A stretch of 25,544 nucleotides of DNA from Planctomycetota bacterium (GTDB lineage: Bacteria > Planctomycetota > Planctomycetia > Pirellulales > Pirellulaceae). This document shows positions 1 to 8,549 of the stretch, one piece after another. The notes under the pieces are model-generated. The model made no database searches, was not told the origin of the DNA, and saw only the letters and a list, made by a program, of their open reading frames with translations. A program made the position numbers and the translations under genes. Where the stretch lies: positions 1 through 25,544 of the forward strand of contig JAPLNJ010000886.1 in the NCBI GenBank assembly GCA_026692885.1, in the 5' to 3' direction. Position 1 is the stretch's first letter. Each line of letters starts with the position of its first letter.

Positions 1-2730
1 CAGCACGATCCCGATCGCGAAGACCACGGCGCCGGCAATCGTCAGATACACACCGCCAGCCAGCTGCAACTCAGGCTTCCGGGCCAAGGCAACGACGACG
101 ATCGCCAGGTACAGAAACAGTGTGCTGCCGCCGAAGAACGTTGTGGATTTGATCTGCCAACTGCAACCAGTTACCAGTAACAGCACGGTTGCGGTGATCA
201 GGCCGATTTCGTCCAGCGATGAAATTAGCTCACCGGGGGTGAAGCGATGATGGATCACGGCGATCAGCAGCGGGAGTGTCGTCAGGATGCTGCCCAGCCA
301 CAACCCGACCGAGACCATGTCGTTCTCCGTGTCGGTCCCCGTGGCCTCGCGGAAACGGCCCACGTAGCTGACGCTGACCAGCAGCGTTCCGACGACGACG
401 CAGAAGATCTCGAGTTTCTGCCAGGGGCTAAGGTCGGACAGCACATTCAGCGTCAAGAAAGTTACGCCCGCCAGGGCCACGGCGGAAGTTAGGTACGTCC
501 GTCGCCAGCCGCCGGAGAAACTCAACGCCGCTGCGATCAGACTGGCCAGCGTGGTGAGCACCAGCGCCCCGACGAAGGCCCACCTCGTAGCCGGGGGTAG
601 CTGCATCAGGGAGGGCAGCTGCATCAGGCTCCGCAGTGCAGCGGCCAGCACGGCGATGCATAGAATGGCGTTGCCCATCTGGAACGCCGGTAATCCCCGG
701 CCCCGGGTCGCCAAGCCTTTCTCGCCCGCCTGCCGGTACACCACGATCTGTTCGATTCCCAATAATCGGGCCACGATCAGCAACCCAACTCCCAGTACCG
801 AATAGAGCATCGCGTGTAACGGCTCGGCGACGCCCCCGTAACCCAGGAATTGCCACAACGCCCCGCACGCGCAAACCGTCGCGAAGTAGGCGTTCGCGCT
901 GCGGCGGCGGATGAACGCCGCCAGCGTGTAAAACAATGTCGCCTCAGCGAATACCAAGCCCAGCATGAGATTGAACGGTAGATCGTCAAGTGTGCGCGGC
1001 AGATTGTCGAGTTTGTACGGCACCGGATGGACCACCGTCTGGAGCACGCCCAGCGCGCTGATGAGCACCGGGAGCAGGATCGTGATCGCGGCGGCGTGAG
1101 CCACCCAGCCCAGCGGACGCTCAGGACTGTGCCCGCGCCAAAAGCGGGCGGCCAACAGGTATCCGATGGGCAGTAGCATCAGCCAGGGAGCCTGCGCCGT
1201 CCAAGCGACCAGACCCCACATCCGCAACAGACCGGCGGCAGCCACGATGGCCGCCGCGGCGCTCAGAAAGAAATGAGCCGCCGACCAACTGGGGCCTGTA
1301 TGCCGACAGAGATAGGCGGACAGCCGATTGCCCAGCGTGACCACTAACATGGCCACGACGAACTCCCAGTGGGTTTCGTATACCCAGTGGTAGTTCTCGG
1401 CCAGGGTGCTCGTGGCCCGGATGTGCAGCACGACCCCCATCAACACGGGCAAAGCGCTGAAGCCAATGGCCAGCGGAGGGATGGCGCGGCTGAACTTCTG
1501 ACTCGACGCCGACACGGAGTTCTGCACGAACGTCGCGCCGAGCGCTGTGATCGCTAACACCGCGATCAACCATTCCTCGGGGAGCTTCTCGCCAATCAAC
1601 GTCACCTCCGCCAGTACCAGGCAGAACGCCGCCAAGTAGCAGTACAACCCCACGCGACGGACGACCAGGTCGGAATACACGTACAGATAGCTTCCGGCTA
1701 ACCACAAGGCACCCGCCAACAGGCTGGATTGAGTCAACAAGTTGCCCGACCAGTTGAATTGCAGGAACGCATGGGCGGGATCGATCAGCCAGCCTGTCAC
1801 CTGCGTGGCCAGCAAGGTGATCAGCGCCGCGGCCGCCTGCACCTGCCCCGACCAAAACAGAGGCATCCCAAACCGCGGCCGGGTGAAGTGCCCTTCTCCG
1901 GGTGGGAAGGCCCGCTCGGCATGCACCGAGATGAGTCCCAAGGTCATCAGCGCCAGGCACAGCGAGGTGGTGTTGGTGACCAAGTCCAATTCGGCCAGGA
2001 ACAGGCCCACGGTTAGCGTAACGCCCATTTCCACAGCATACAGGAACAGCGGATCGCGCAGCACGAACACTGTGGCGATGTAGAGCAGCGAGCAGACCAG
2101 TCCGCCCAGCCACAGCTCGTTGTTCAGCTTGACCAGGTTTTGGTAATCGAGAAACCAAAGGTTCAGCGGAGCGACGACGCAGGCCAAGAAAGTCAACGCT
2201 TGTCCGGCGACCTTGAACCGTGTCCGCAGGGTCACATACCAGCCCGCGGCCAGCAGCACCAGAGTCCCTGCCGCCAGAGTCGCGGCCAACACCCACGGAT
2301 AATCGAAGATGCCCCAACTGACCAACCAGATAATCAAGCCCAATACGACCAAGCCGCCGCCGATCGTCAGCATCCACTGAATGCTGCGGGGATCCAGCAG
2401 GGCCTCGAACATCGGCCGTAGCGAGAACGGCTTCTTCGTTTTCGTATCTGGCTGCGGAGCGGCCGAAGGCGGATCGAGAAACTCCGTGACTTCCAGCGAC
2501 TGTTCCTTTGGCCGGCTCGTGCCAGCCGCAGGTGGTGGGCCGCCGGACCCGCCGGGGGCCGCCCCCGTGAGGGCATCGAGTACGGCTGCAGGCAGCTCCG
2601 AAGCCGCCCCGCCGCCGAGTTGGGGAACTGTCAGGATCCGGCCGCAGGCCCGGCACTCCGCACGCTTCCCGGCATACTTGTCCGGGGCTTGGAGTAACTG
2701 TCCACATGCGCATCTCACCCTGATAGACAT
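1..2730 (-). CDS. Large polytopic membrane protein with N-terminal zinc ribbon, 3' end outside window
   Basis: An open minus-strand frame of 910 codons starts at ATG 2730-2728 and has no stop before the window edge, so the C-terminus is missing. GGAGA at 2738-2742 lies 7 bases upstream of the ATG as a Shine-Dalgarno. The first 30 residues hold CxC (Cys7, Cys9) and CxxC (Cys26, Cys29), a small zinc-ribbon pattern. A Gly/Pro/Ala-rich linker follows to about residue 110. From about residue 125 on, the protein is a long series of hydrophobic stretches of about 20 residues with short basic or polar loops, including GGGLVVLGLIIWLVSWGIF. That fits an integral membrane protein with many helices, resembling uncharacterised DUF2157/DUF2339-type proteins. 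I cannot name the family or a substrate. The zinc ribbon closely resembles the one in the gene at 14516-15031. The STK gene upstream ends 88 bases away, so co-transcription is possible but not shown. Confidence 0.85.
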   Translation of the reverse strand, partial: MSIRVRCACGQLLQAPDKYAGKRAECRACGRILTVPQLGGGAASELPAAVLDALTGAAPGGSGGPPPAAGTSRPKEQSLEVTEFLDPPSAAPQPDTKTKKPFSLRPMFEALLDPRSIQWMLTIGGGLVVLGLIIWLVSWGIFDYPWVLAATLAAGTLVLLAAGWYVTLRTRFKVAGQALTFLACVVAPLNLWFLDYQNLVKLNNELWLGGLVCSLLYIATVFVLRDPLFLYAVEMGVTLTVGLFLAELDLVTNTTSLCLALMTLGLISVHAERAFPPGEGHFTRPRFGMPLFWSGQVQAAAALITLLATQVTGWLIDPAHAFLQFNWSGNLLTQSSLLAGALWLAGSYLYVYSDLVVRRVGLYCYLAAFCLVLAEVTLIGEKLPEEWLIAVLAITALGATFVQNSVSASSQKFSRAIPPLAIGFSALPVLMGVVLHIRATSTLAENYHWVYETHWEFVVAMLVVTLGNRLSAYLCRHTGPSWSAAHFFLSAAAAIVAAAGLLRMWGLVAWTAQAPWLMLLPIGYLLAARFWRGHSPERPLGWVAHAAAITILLPVLISALGVLQTVVHPVPYKLDNLPRTLDDLPFNLMLGLVFAEATLFYTLAAFIRRRSANAYFATVCACGALWQFLGYGGVAEPLHAMLYSVLGVGLLIVARLLGIEQIVVYRQAGEKGLATRGRGLPAFQMGNAILCIAVLAAALRSLMQLPSLMQLPPATRWAFVGALVLTTLASLIAAALSFSGGWRRTYLTSAVALAGVTFLTLNVLSDLSPWQKLEIFCVVVGTLLVSVSYVGRFREATGTDTENDMVSVGLWLGSILTTLPLLIAVIHHRFTPGELISSLDEIGLITATVLLLVTGCSWQIKSTTFFGGSTLFLYLAIVVVALARKPELQLAGGVYLTIAGAVVFAIGIVL

Positions 2731-2788
2731 AGCGCGGTCTCCACAAAGAGGGAAAAGGTCTGTCAATTCAACGAGCGATGATTCAGGA

Positions 2789-2809
2789 CGTAGGGTGGGC
2801 TGTGCCCAC
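2789..2809. repeat. Single-hairpin copy of the GTAGGGTGGGC repeat
   Basis: The segment reads CGTAGGGTGGGC-TGT-GCCCAC, a 6-bp stem (GTGGGC/GCCCAC) with a TGT loop. The same 20 or so bases recur as the left half of the double element at 18801-18861. Here only the left half is present. It sits in the 88-bp gap between the kinase gene and the membrane-protein gene, where it could affect mRNA stability or read-through. No T-run follows on either strand, so it does not look like an intrinsic terminator. Confidence 0.7.
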
Positions 2810-2818
2810 GTCTGTCTA

Positions 2819-5449
2819 CTAGATACCGTCCAGGTCAGACGACCTTACAGAGGGCGGCTCCAGTCGCATCCGGCGCAGTAGGTCGCGGAATCGCGGGTCG
2901 GCTCGCAACCGGTCGTAACTGGGGTCGACCGGCAGTCGCATGAGTCCGACGATCCGCTCGTCGAAGGCCCGCATCAGCCACGGAAACGCTCGATCCGCGT
3001 CGCCCAGCACGGCATGGAAGCGAGCCAAGGACAAGGTCGCGACCTGCGCACCGCGGTGCAACTCGTCTTCCAGACGCACGGCGCATTCCTGCGCCTCGTG
3101 CTGCCGGCCCGCGGCCGCGTGAATGATCGCTTCGGTCTCCAGTGCCAACACGTGAAACGCCTTGGCTTTCCGGACCACGGTCAGGGCCTCGTCGTACTGG
3201 CCGCTGGCGATCAGAGAATTGGCAAACCACAAGTTGATCAGCGGGTGCTCAGGATCGACCGCCAGGGCCGCTCGAAAACTGGCCAAGGCCCGCTCATACT
3301 GCCGCAGGTATCCGTAGATCACGGGCGGGGCCGAGTTGATCATGGGCGAGACCGGATCGAGTTTCTGCGCCTCTAGAGTTTGGTGCAGGGCCTGTTCGAG
3401 TCGTCCCGTCGGCACCAGCACCGTAAAGGCATAGGCCATCCGCGGATACGCGAGTTGGGAGTCGAGTTCGAGCGCGCGCCGGAAATGACTCTCCGCCTCC
3501 TGCCAGCGGTACTCTCGGGCGGCCAGCACGTAGCCCATGGCCCCGTGCGCTGCAGCGAGTCGGTCGTCGGCCGCCAAAGCCTTCACGGCAGCAGCCTTCG
3601 CCGCGTCCAACGCCGCACCTTGGTCGGCCAGAGCGTAGCTGCCGAGCAACAGATAGCACTCCGCCTTGCCCGCATGCGCTGGCGGGTATTCCGGATCGAG
3701 CGCTAACGCCTGATCGTAGAATTCGATCGCCTTGCGCAGGGCGTCCGGCTCGCGTTTGTTCCAATAGAACCGCCCCCGCAGGTACTGGCTGTACGCTTCC
3801 ACGTTGTCCGTGTGCGGCTGGACCAGGGTCCGTTCCTCAGCACGCGGTAGTTTCATCTTCAAGGCCGACACAATCGTCCGCGCGATCTCGTCCTGGACGG
3901 CGAACACATCCTCCAGGTCGCGATCGTACCGTTCCGACCAGACCTGGTAACCGCTGGCCACATCAATTAATTGGGCCGTGATCCGCATCCGCTGCTGCGA
4001 CTTGCGGACACTGCCCTCCAGCACGGTGCTGACGTGCAGATGCCGGCCGATCTCCCGGATGTCCAGTGCGCGGCTCTTGAACTGAAAGGCCGAGGTGCGG
4101 GCGACTACGCGCAATCCCGAGACCTGGGCCAGTGCATTTGTCAGTTCTTCCGCCAGCCCATCCGCGAAGTACTCGTTGTCGGGATCGGCGCTCAGATTCC
4201 CGAACGGCAGTACGGCGATGGAAGGCGACGTCTCCGGAGCCGGGCGGCGCGCCGCGCTGGTCGCGGGTAGTGTCGATAGGACGATCTCGGACGGCTGCTG
4301 CAGTTGCGTCAGCCGCTCCTGCAGGATCTGAGCGACCTCCGCCGCCGACTGGTAGCGATCCTCCAGAGCCTTGGCCAACAAGCGATCGATGATCTCCGTC
4401 AACCAGTCGGGAATGTGCGGATTACGTTCTGAAATCGGCCGCGGCATCTCGTCGCAAACCCGCCGCACCGCCTGCAGCGGCGTCTCGGCCCGAAACGGGG
4501 ACTCGCCGGTGCACATCGCGTACAGCACACTGCCCAGACTGAACAGATCCGAACGGCGGTCCGCCTCTTTGCCGCGGGCCTGCTCCGGAGACATGAACTG
4601 CGGCGTACCGAGCACGATCCCCGGCTGCGTGAGGTGGATGCCGTCGAGGACTCGGGCGAGCCCAAAGTCAGCGATCTTGACCCGTTCCATGCCGCTCTGC
4701 AGTAGGATGTTGGCCGGTTTGACATCGCGGTGGATGACATCCTGGGCGTGGGCGGCCTGGAGGCCGGCTGCGATCTGCATCCCGATCCGCAGGATTTCCG
4801 CCGTTCGTAGCGGCCCGTCGCGCCGGATACGTTCTGCCAGAGATACGCCGACGATGAACTCCATCGCGATGAACGGCAGCCCCTGGGCTTCTTCCACCGC
4901 GTAAATAGTGACCACGTTGTCGTGGTTGATGGCGGCGGCCGCCTGAGCTTCGCGCAAGAACCGCCGACGGGCATCCTCCACGAATGCCAAGTGGGACGCC
5001 ATTACCTTGATGGCCACGATCCGATTGAGCCGTGGGTCGTGAGCCCGGAGGACGATGCCCATTCCGCCGCGCCCGACGACTTCCAGGATCTCGTAACGTC
5101 CCAGACGGCCTAGGCTGCCGGCTTGGCTAGAAGGCTGCAGGAATTGTAACGCGAGTTCAACCCCAGCGGACCCTCTGCCGCGGGCGGAGGAGGAGGGTGG
5201 ACGGGACTTTTGGAGTTCTGTAATCGAATTGAGCAAGGCGTTCTCCGGTGGCCGTTTAGGGTCTCGCAAGTCGGCGACGCGGTCCGCCAGCCACGCCGGC
5301 TCCCGCGACACGCGTTCGATTTCCGCGCGGCACGACAGGCACACGTCCAAATGCCCCGTGAGCTTCGCTTCGACCTCGGCTGCGAGGTTGTCAGTCAGTA
5401 ACTGCCGCCATTCGTCCGGCGACGGACAAGACTTCTCGGAGCAATTCAT
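2819..5449 (-). CDS. Cytosolic Ser/Thr protein kinase with N-terminal zinc finger, TolB-like domain and TPR repeats
   Basis: An 876-residue multidomain signalling protein. Residues 1-60 carry an anti-sigma-type zinc finger, HLDVCLSC (His33, Cys37, Cys40). Residues 119-380 are a Hanks-type kinase that looks active: GRGGMG (126-131), VAIK (Lys148), HRDVKPAN (240-247), DFG (261-263) and SPEQ. Residues 409-535 match the TolB-like domain of adenylate-cyclase/TPR proteins (AVLPFGNLS, EYFADGLAEEL, VWSERYDRDLEDVFAVQDEI). The rest, from about 545, is a run of TPR-like helices (WQEAESHFRRALELD and similar). No transmembrane segment is visible. The frame is open upstream to 5692, but ATG 5449 is chosen because it lies 4 bases past the sigma-factor stop and the upstream residues antisense-mirror the sigma gene. 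The arrangement suggests the zinc finger holds the neighbouring sigma factor and the kinase or TPR domains tune its release. That role is inferred. Confidence 0.93.
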   Translation of the reverse strand: MNCSEKSCPSPDEWRQLLTDNLAAEVEAKLTGHLDVCLSCRAEIERVSREPAWLADRVADLRDPKRPPENALLNSITELQKSRPPSSSARGRGSAGVELALQFLQPSSQAGSLGRLGRYEILEVVGRGGMGIVLRAHDPRLNRIVAIKVMASHLAFVEDARRRFLREAQAAAAINHDNVVTIYAVEEAQGLPFIAMEFIVGVSLAERIRRDGPLRTAEILRIGMQIAAGLQAAHAQDVIHRDVKPANILLQSGMERVKIADFGLARVLDGIHLTQPGIVLGTPQFMSPEQARGKEADRRSDLFSLGSVLYAMCTGESPFRAETPLQAVRRVCDEMPRPISERNPHIPDWLTEIIDRLLAKALEDRYQSAAEVAQILQERLTQLQQPSEIVLSTLPATSAARRPAPETSPSIAVLPFGNLSADPDNEYFADGLAEELTNALAQVSGLRVVARTSAFQFKSRALDIREIGRHLHVSTVLEGSVRKSQQRMRITAQLIDVASGYQVWSERYDRDLEDVFAVQDEIARTIVSALKMKLPRAEERTLVQPHTDNVEAYSQYLRGRFYWNKREPDALRKAIEFYDQALALDPEYPPAHAGKAECYLLLGSYALADQGAALDAAKAAAVKALAADDRLAAAHGAMGYVLAAREYRWQEAESHFRRALELDSQLAYPRMAYAFTVLVPTGRLEQALHQTLEAQKLDPVSPMINSAPPVIYGYLRQYERALASFRAALAVDPEHPLINLWFANSLIASGQYDEALTVVRKAKAFHVLALETEAIIHAAAGRQHEAQECAVRLEDELHRGAQVATLSLARFHAVLGDADRAFPWLMRAFDERIVGLMRLPVDPSYDRLRADPRFRDLLRRMRLEPPSVRSSDLDGI

Positions 5450-5453
5450 CGCT

Positions 5454-6047
5454 TCACTCGGCCTCCAGCCTCTCAATCTCGATTCGCAGTTTGGCCAGCA
5501 CGCGACTCCTGGCCACGTACAAAGCACCGACGGAAATCCCCAGGGCTTGAGAGATTTCCGGCGCGCTCTTTCCCTCGACCGCCGTCTGCCAGAAGGCCTG
5601 CCAGGTCGTAGTGGAGCACCGCGGGCGCACCTGCTCCGCGGCCTCCGCGAGCAATTGACGCTCGTACTCTTCGTCCCAGACTCGCGAATCATCCGGCTCC
5701 TCGTCGGGCGGATGCTCGATCAACTGCCGGGCGTACGTGGCCAGCGTCGCCGTGCGCCGTCTGTCTCCCTCCCGGAAGTTCTGCAGGGCGTTGCGAGTGA
5801 CGGTGAACAGCCAACCGCGGAATGATCCGCGCTGACGATCGTAACGAAACTCCTGCAGCGCCACCGCCACGCGCCGCAGGACCTCCTGGCTCACATCGGC
5901 CGCGTCCGCATCTTGCAGGCCTCGCCGACGGACGTACCGATAGACTACCGGGGCGTAGATCTGCACGAAACTCGCCCAGGCTTCCTGGTCGCTCACGTCG
6001 CGAACTCGCACCAGCAGACTGCCATGTGTCGACGGCCATTGCTCCAC
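5454..6047 (-). CDS. ECF RNA polymerase sigma factor
   Basis: A 197-residue extracytoplasmic-function sigma factor with region 2 (about residues 27-95; YAPVVYRYVRRRGLQDADAA, DVSQEVLRRV, GSFRGWLFTVTRNALQNF) and region 4 (about 140-190; APEISQALGISVGALYVARS as the helix-turn-helix that reads the -35 element). It has no region 3, as expected for the family. The start is GTG 6047-6045, with GGGAGGG ten bases upstream on the minus strand; no in-frame ATG is close. It is first in an operon with the zinc-finger kinase, four bases apart, which strongly suggests the kinase protein is its partner or regulator. Kinase-linked ECF groups are known from planctomycetes. Target promoters cannot be read from this window. 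Confidence 0.94.
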   Translation of the reverse strand: MEQWPSTHGSLLVRVRDVSDQEAWASFVQIYAPVVYRYVRRRGLQDADAADVSQEVLRRVAVALQEFRYDRQRGSFRGWLFTVTRNALQNFREGDRRRTATLATYARQLIEHPPDEEPDDSRVWDEEYERQLLAEAAEQVRPRCSTTTWQAFWQTAVEGKSAPEISQALGISVGALYVARSRVLAKLRIEIERLEAE

Positions 6048-6147
6048 GAGATTTCAGCCCTCCCAGGAAATAACACTCGACCGCTCCCGCCTTACCGTAT
6101 TCTCGCCCGACACCGGGCCGGTTGGCAACACCACAAAGTCCTGCCGT

Positions 6148-6169
6148 GTAGGTCAGGCTTTCCAGTCCC
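6148..6169. repeat. Degenerate copy of the GTAGGTCAGGCTTTCCAG hairpin repeat
   Basis: GTAGGTCAGGCTTTCCAG is identical to the first 18 bases of the intact hairpin at 21031-21054. The closing arm here reads AGTCCC instead of AGCCTGAC, so the stem is broken. It is a decayed or half copy of the same dispersed element. Confidence 0.65.
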
Positions 6170-6211
6170 AAACTTGTTTAACCGCAACCCAACGGAGCCT
6201 GCTGAATTAGT

Positions 6212-6305
6212 CGTGGGGTAAGCTTCCAGCTTGCCAAATACGTAGCCGAGGAAGACGAGGAAACGGAGAATACGGAAGATTGGCAAGCTGGAAGCTTACC
6301 CCACG
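6212..6305. repeat. Perfect 26-bp inverted repeat, paired-hairpin element
   Basis: Arms 6212-6237 and 6280-6305 are perfect reverse complements over 26 bases, separated by a 42-base purine-rich spacer. Each arm can also fold by itself: GGTAAGCT-TCC-AGCTTGCC has an 8-bp stem with one G-U pair. The element is therefore two oppositely oriented hairpin units, the layout of bacterial REP/BIME elements. It could act as a bidirectional stop or a processing site between the hydrolase gene and the sigma operon. Neither arm is followed by a T-run. Confidence 0.85.
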
Positions 6306-6338
6306 TTGCGAAATGCTGCCAGCAGGGCCGCTGCTGGC

Positions 6339-8321
6339 TCAGCGAAAGAACCGCTCGTCCAGTTGCCGCCGCCCGCGGTCGGTGTAGAACTCGACCAGCT
6401 GCACTCGCAACTCTCGTGGCGACAGCCGACCGCCGTTCCAGGCCCGCACCAAGTCGGCGTGGCGCTGCCGATACTCGCCATCTCGCACCGGGTCGTCGCG
6501 ATGTGGACGGTCGAGAGGCTGCTGAGGTTCCGGCCCGGCGGTGATGGCCTGTTGGGCGGCGAGGAATTCGTCCCGGTTCGTGTTGGCGATTTCGTCTAAC
6601 GTCTCGATCACCGCCGCGACCTTGGCGGCCGCCTCCAAATCCATCTTTTCGCTCACGTCGCTCGCCTTGGCCAACCCCCGCGCCAGCCAGGAGTTCGATT
6701 TCGATAGTTCTGCAAACTTCTGACGCAACGCCTGGTACGCATCCGGCGACGGCTCCAAAGTCTTACGCAGCATGTCGTTGGCGAAATGGTCGTAGATCGC
6801 TTCCTGGATCTCTCGGCCGGGGTGATACATGGGTTCCTGTCTTCCCACGATCTGCAGACGCGGTGAGAAGATGGCGCCCGTCGGCGACACAAACTCGTCC
6901 CCGATCGTCAGGCCCAGCTTGGCCAGATTCTGGAGCGTTTTTCCACGGGCGGGCGTTTCGCTGAAGGGGAAGAACGCCTCACGCGGCGCCGGCGTGGCCT
7001 GAGCGCACAATAACAGGAATCCGGCGCAGTACGTGTGGATCGTCGCGCCTTTCAGCGGCTGCCCTTTCACAGCCAGCACCCGGCTGGTGCGAAACGTCAG
7101 GTCGAACTGCGTAGGGTTGCCGATCATATCCGCGGCGGCTTGCCCCATTGTCGCACCCACGGCCGGGTCGTCATCCCGCAAGAAGAAAGAATGTAACGTC
7201 CGCAGCAAGTAGGCCTCGACGTTCGTGGCCGGAATCGTCGCGCCGCGCTCCGGCAGATCGACGATCACAAACCGGCGAATGCCGTCCGGACCCTGCTCCA
7301 CGGCCACAGCGCCCACGTGGGTGAACAAACCGGGAGCCAGATCCGTGAACATGTTGTAGGGTGAGGGATTCCGCATCAGCAACCAGTCGCCGGCGCGCAC
7401 CTCGAAGTTGCCGATGCGGTAACGCTCGTTGACCACACCGTGTTTGATACGCTGCTGCAGCCAAGTCAACAGCGTCCGACGCCGCTCGATCATCAGCGGC
7501 GTCAGCCGAGCTTCGTCGATCTTGAGCAGGATCTGTTGCAGGTCTTCCGCTAGAATTACCGGGGCCGGCACCGTGGGATCCGTGTCGGGACGCGGCTTCT
7601 GCGGGAGGCCGAGATAGCGGATGATGTCCGCAGCGTACACCACCAGGTCCGGCTGCTGCTCGGTCTGCACATAGGTGGCCAGGTCCGGCAGCAAGTCCGC
7701 TTGGCGCGTCGCCGCGATCAGTTGCAGAACCTGGAGCCGATCCGCGGGCGGGAACGGTTGGACGCCGGATTCCGGCGGCGGATCGAACAGCATGTACGCC
7801 AGGGCCACGGCCCCGATCGCCACGCGTTTGTCGGTCAATAACTTGAGCAACTGTTGGAACTGCTCCGGATGCGGATCCAAGTCCTGGGTGGCCGCGTCGA
7901 TCAGATCTCGGAGCAAATATCGCAGCCGGCCGGACAGGTCGATCAGCGCGGACGTCGCCTGCAGGTAAAGTTGAATGTGTTCTCGCCGCGCATCATCCGC
8001 TGGCAAACGAGCGAACTCGCCGCGCCAGGCCAACGTGCCATCGAGTGCCTGGTCGACCTGCTGCTTGGCCTCCACGACGACGCGGACGATTGCCAAGACT
8101 CGGTCAGGATCAGGGGCATCCAGCGGCCAATGTTGGTCCGCGGCCCAGCCTTCGAATTCCCGCGCGGCCTTGCGGAACCTCGCCGTCTGCGATTCCGTCA
8201 GATCGGCGACGGTGCGAGGCACGCCATCCAACACCGCCGCTAGCGGCGTGTCGGCCGAAACGCCAGCAGGACTGAACCACAGAACGAGCGGACAGACGAG
8301 TAAGACTTGAAATCGGGACAT
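6339..8321 (-). CDS. Secreted protein with permuted NlpC/P60 (YiiX-like) cysteine hydrolase domain
   Basis: A 660-residue protein with a signal peptide (hydrophobic core about residues 5-17, likely cut after VSA at 21-23), so it probably acts outside the cytoplasmic membrane. Residues about 30-300 are mostly helical with no domain I recognise. From residue 311 it matches the circularly permuted papain-like NlpC/P60 family: GDWLLMRNPSP, then FTHVGAVAV with His335, then HTYCAGFLLLC with the candidate nucleophile Cys432. In this permuted fold the histidine precedes the cysteine, as here. Family members cleave amide or lipid-type bonds, and the substrate here is unknown. The last 130 residues are charged and helical. 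The start is ATG 8321-8319; no clear Shine-Dalgarno is visible. It is flanked by repeat elements on both sides and appears to be transcribed alone. Confidence 0.85.
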   Translation of the reverse strand: MSRFQVLLVCPLVLWFSPAGVSADTPLAAVLDGVPRTVADLTESQTARFRKAAREFEGWAADQHWPLDAPDPDRVLAIVRVVVEAKQQVDQALDGTLAWRGEFARLPADDARREHIQLYLQATSALIDLSGRLRYLLRDLIDAATQDLDPHPEQFQQLLKLLTDKRVAIGAVALAYMLFDPPPESGVQPFPPADRLQVLQLIAATRQADLLPDLATYVQTEQQPDLVVYAADIIRYLGLPQKPRPDTDPTVPAPVILAEDLQQILLKIDEARLTPLMIERRRTLLTWLQQRIKHGVVNERYRIGNFEVRAGDWLLMRNPSPYNMFTDLAPGLFTHVGAVAVEQGPDGIRRFVIVDLPERGATIPATNVEAYLLRTLHSFFLRDDDPAVGATMGQAAADMIGNPTQFDLTFRTSRVLAVKGQPLKGATIHTYCAGFLLLCAQATPAPREAFFPFSETPARGKTLQNLAKLGLTIGDEFVSPTGAIFSPRLQIVGRQEPMYHPGREIQEAIYDHFANDMLRKTLEPSPDAYQALRQKFAELSKSNSWLARGLAKASDVSEKMDLEAAAKVAAVIETLDEIANTNRDEFLAAQQAITAGPEPQQPLDRPHRDDPVRDGEYRQRHADLVRAWNGGRLSPRELRVQLVEFYTDRGRRQLDERFFR

Positions 8322-8413
8322 CGTAGGCAGACCGGTGGAAGTAGAGGGACGAGGGCCAAGGCATGATACGCCGATATCTTACTTTGCCAACGCGACTCGG
8401 GCGTACAGAAATT

Positions 8414-8489
8414 GGGAGGGCGACGCTCCCGCGGAGCCTTGGGCCGTCATCGACGGCCGGCTCCGGCTCGGCAGGAGCCTCGCCCTCCC
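8414..8489. repeat. GC-rich imperfect inverted repeat with central hairpin
   Basis: Arms 8414-8438 and 8465-8489 are 25 bases each and pair with three mismatches. The arms begin GGGAGGGCGA and end TCGCCCTCCC. The spacer contains a perfect 7-bp hairpin, GGCCGTC-ATC-GACGGCC (8442-8458). A short extra hairpin, GGGAGG-AG-CCTCCC, follows at 8492-8505. The element fills most of the gap between the small membrane protein and the hydrolase gene. Confidence 0.75.
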
Positions 8490-8549
8490 CTGGGAGGAGC
8501 CTCCCCCGCCATGAGCAACCCGAGACTCCATGAACAAGCCCCGATCCGG

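Larger units (their letters stand above)
6048..6338. other. Intergenic region upstream of the ECF sigma gene, filled with repeats
   Basis: This 291-bp gap separates the hydrolase gene's stop from the sigma factor's start. It holds the sigma factor's ribosome binding site, a degenerate GTAGGTCAGG hairpin (6148-6169) and a large inverted repeat (6212-6305). I see no convincing coding frame and no clear promoter, although the sigma-kinase promoter must lie here or be carried within the repeats. Confidence 0.6.

Noticed and set aside
1121..2746. A 541-codon minus-strand open frame
   Set aside because: It is Arg/Gly-rich and lacks protein-like patterns. A different minus frame, open from 2730 to the window edge, gives a zinc ribbon and clear membrane helices with a ribosome binding site, so this one is a shadow.
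5450..5692. Upstream extension of the kinase gene to 5692
   Set aside because: Those 81 codons overlap the sigma-factor gene in another frame and are Arg/Pro-rich. The zinc finger starts right after the ATG at 5449.
6339..8321. Lipoprotein signal in the NlpC/P60-like protein
   Set aside because: Cys10 is preceded by LLV, without the small residue required at -1, and lies inside the hydrophobic core. A standard signal peptide cut after VSA fits better.
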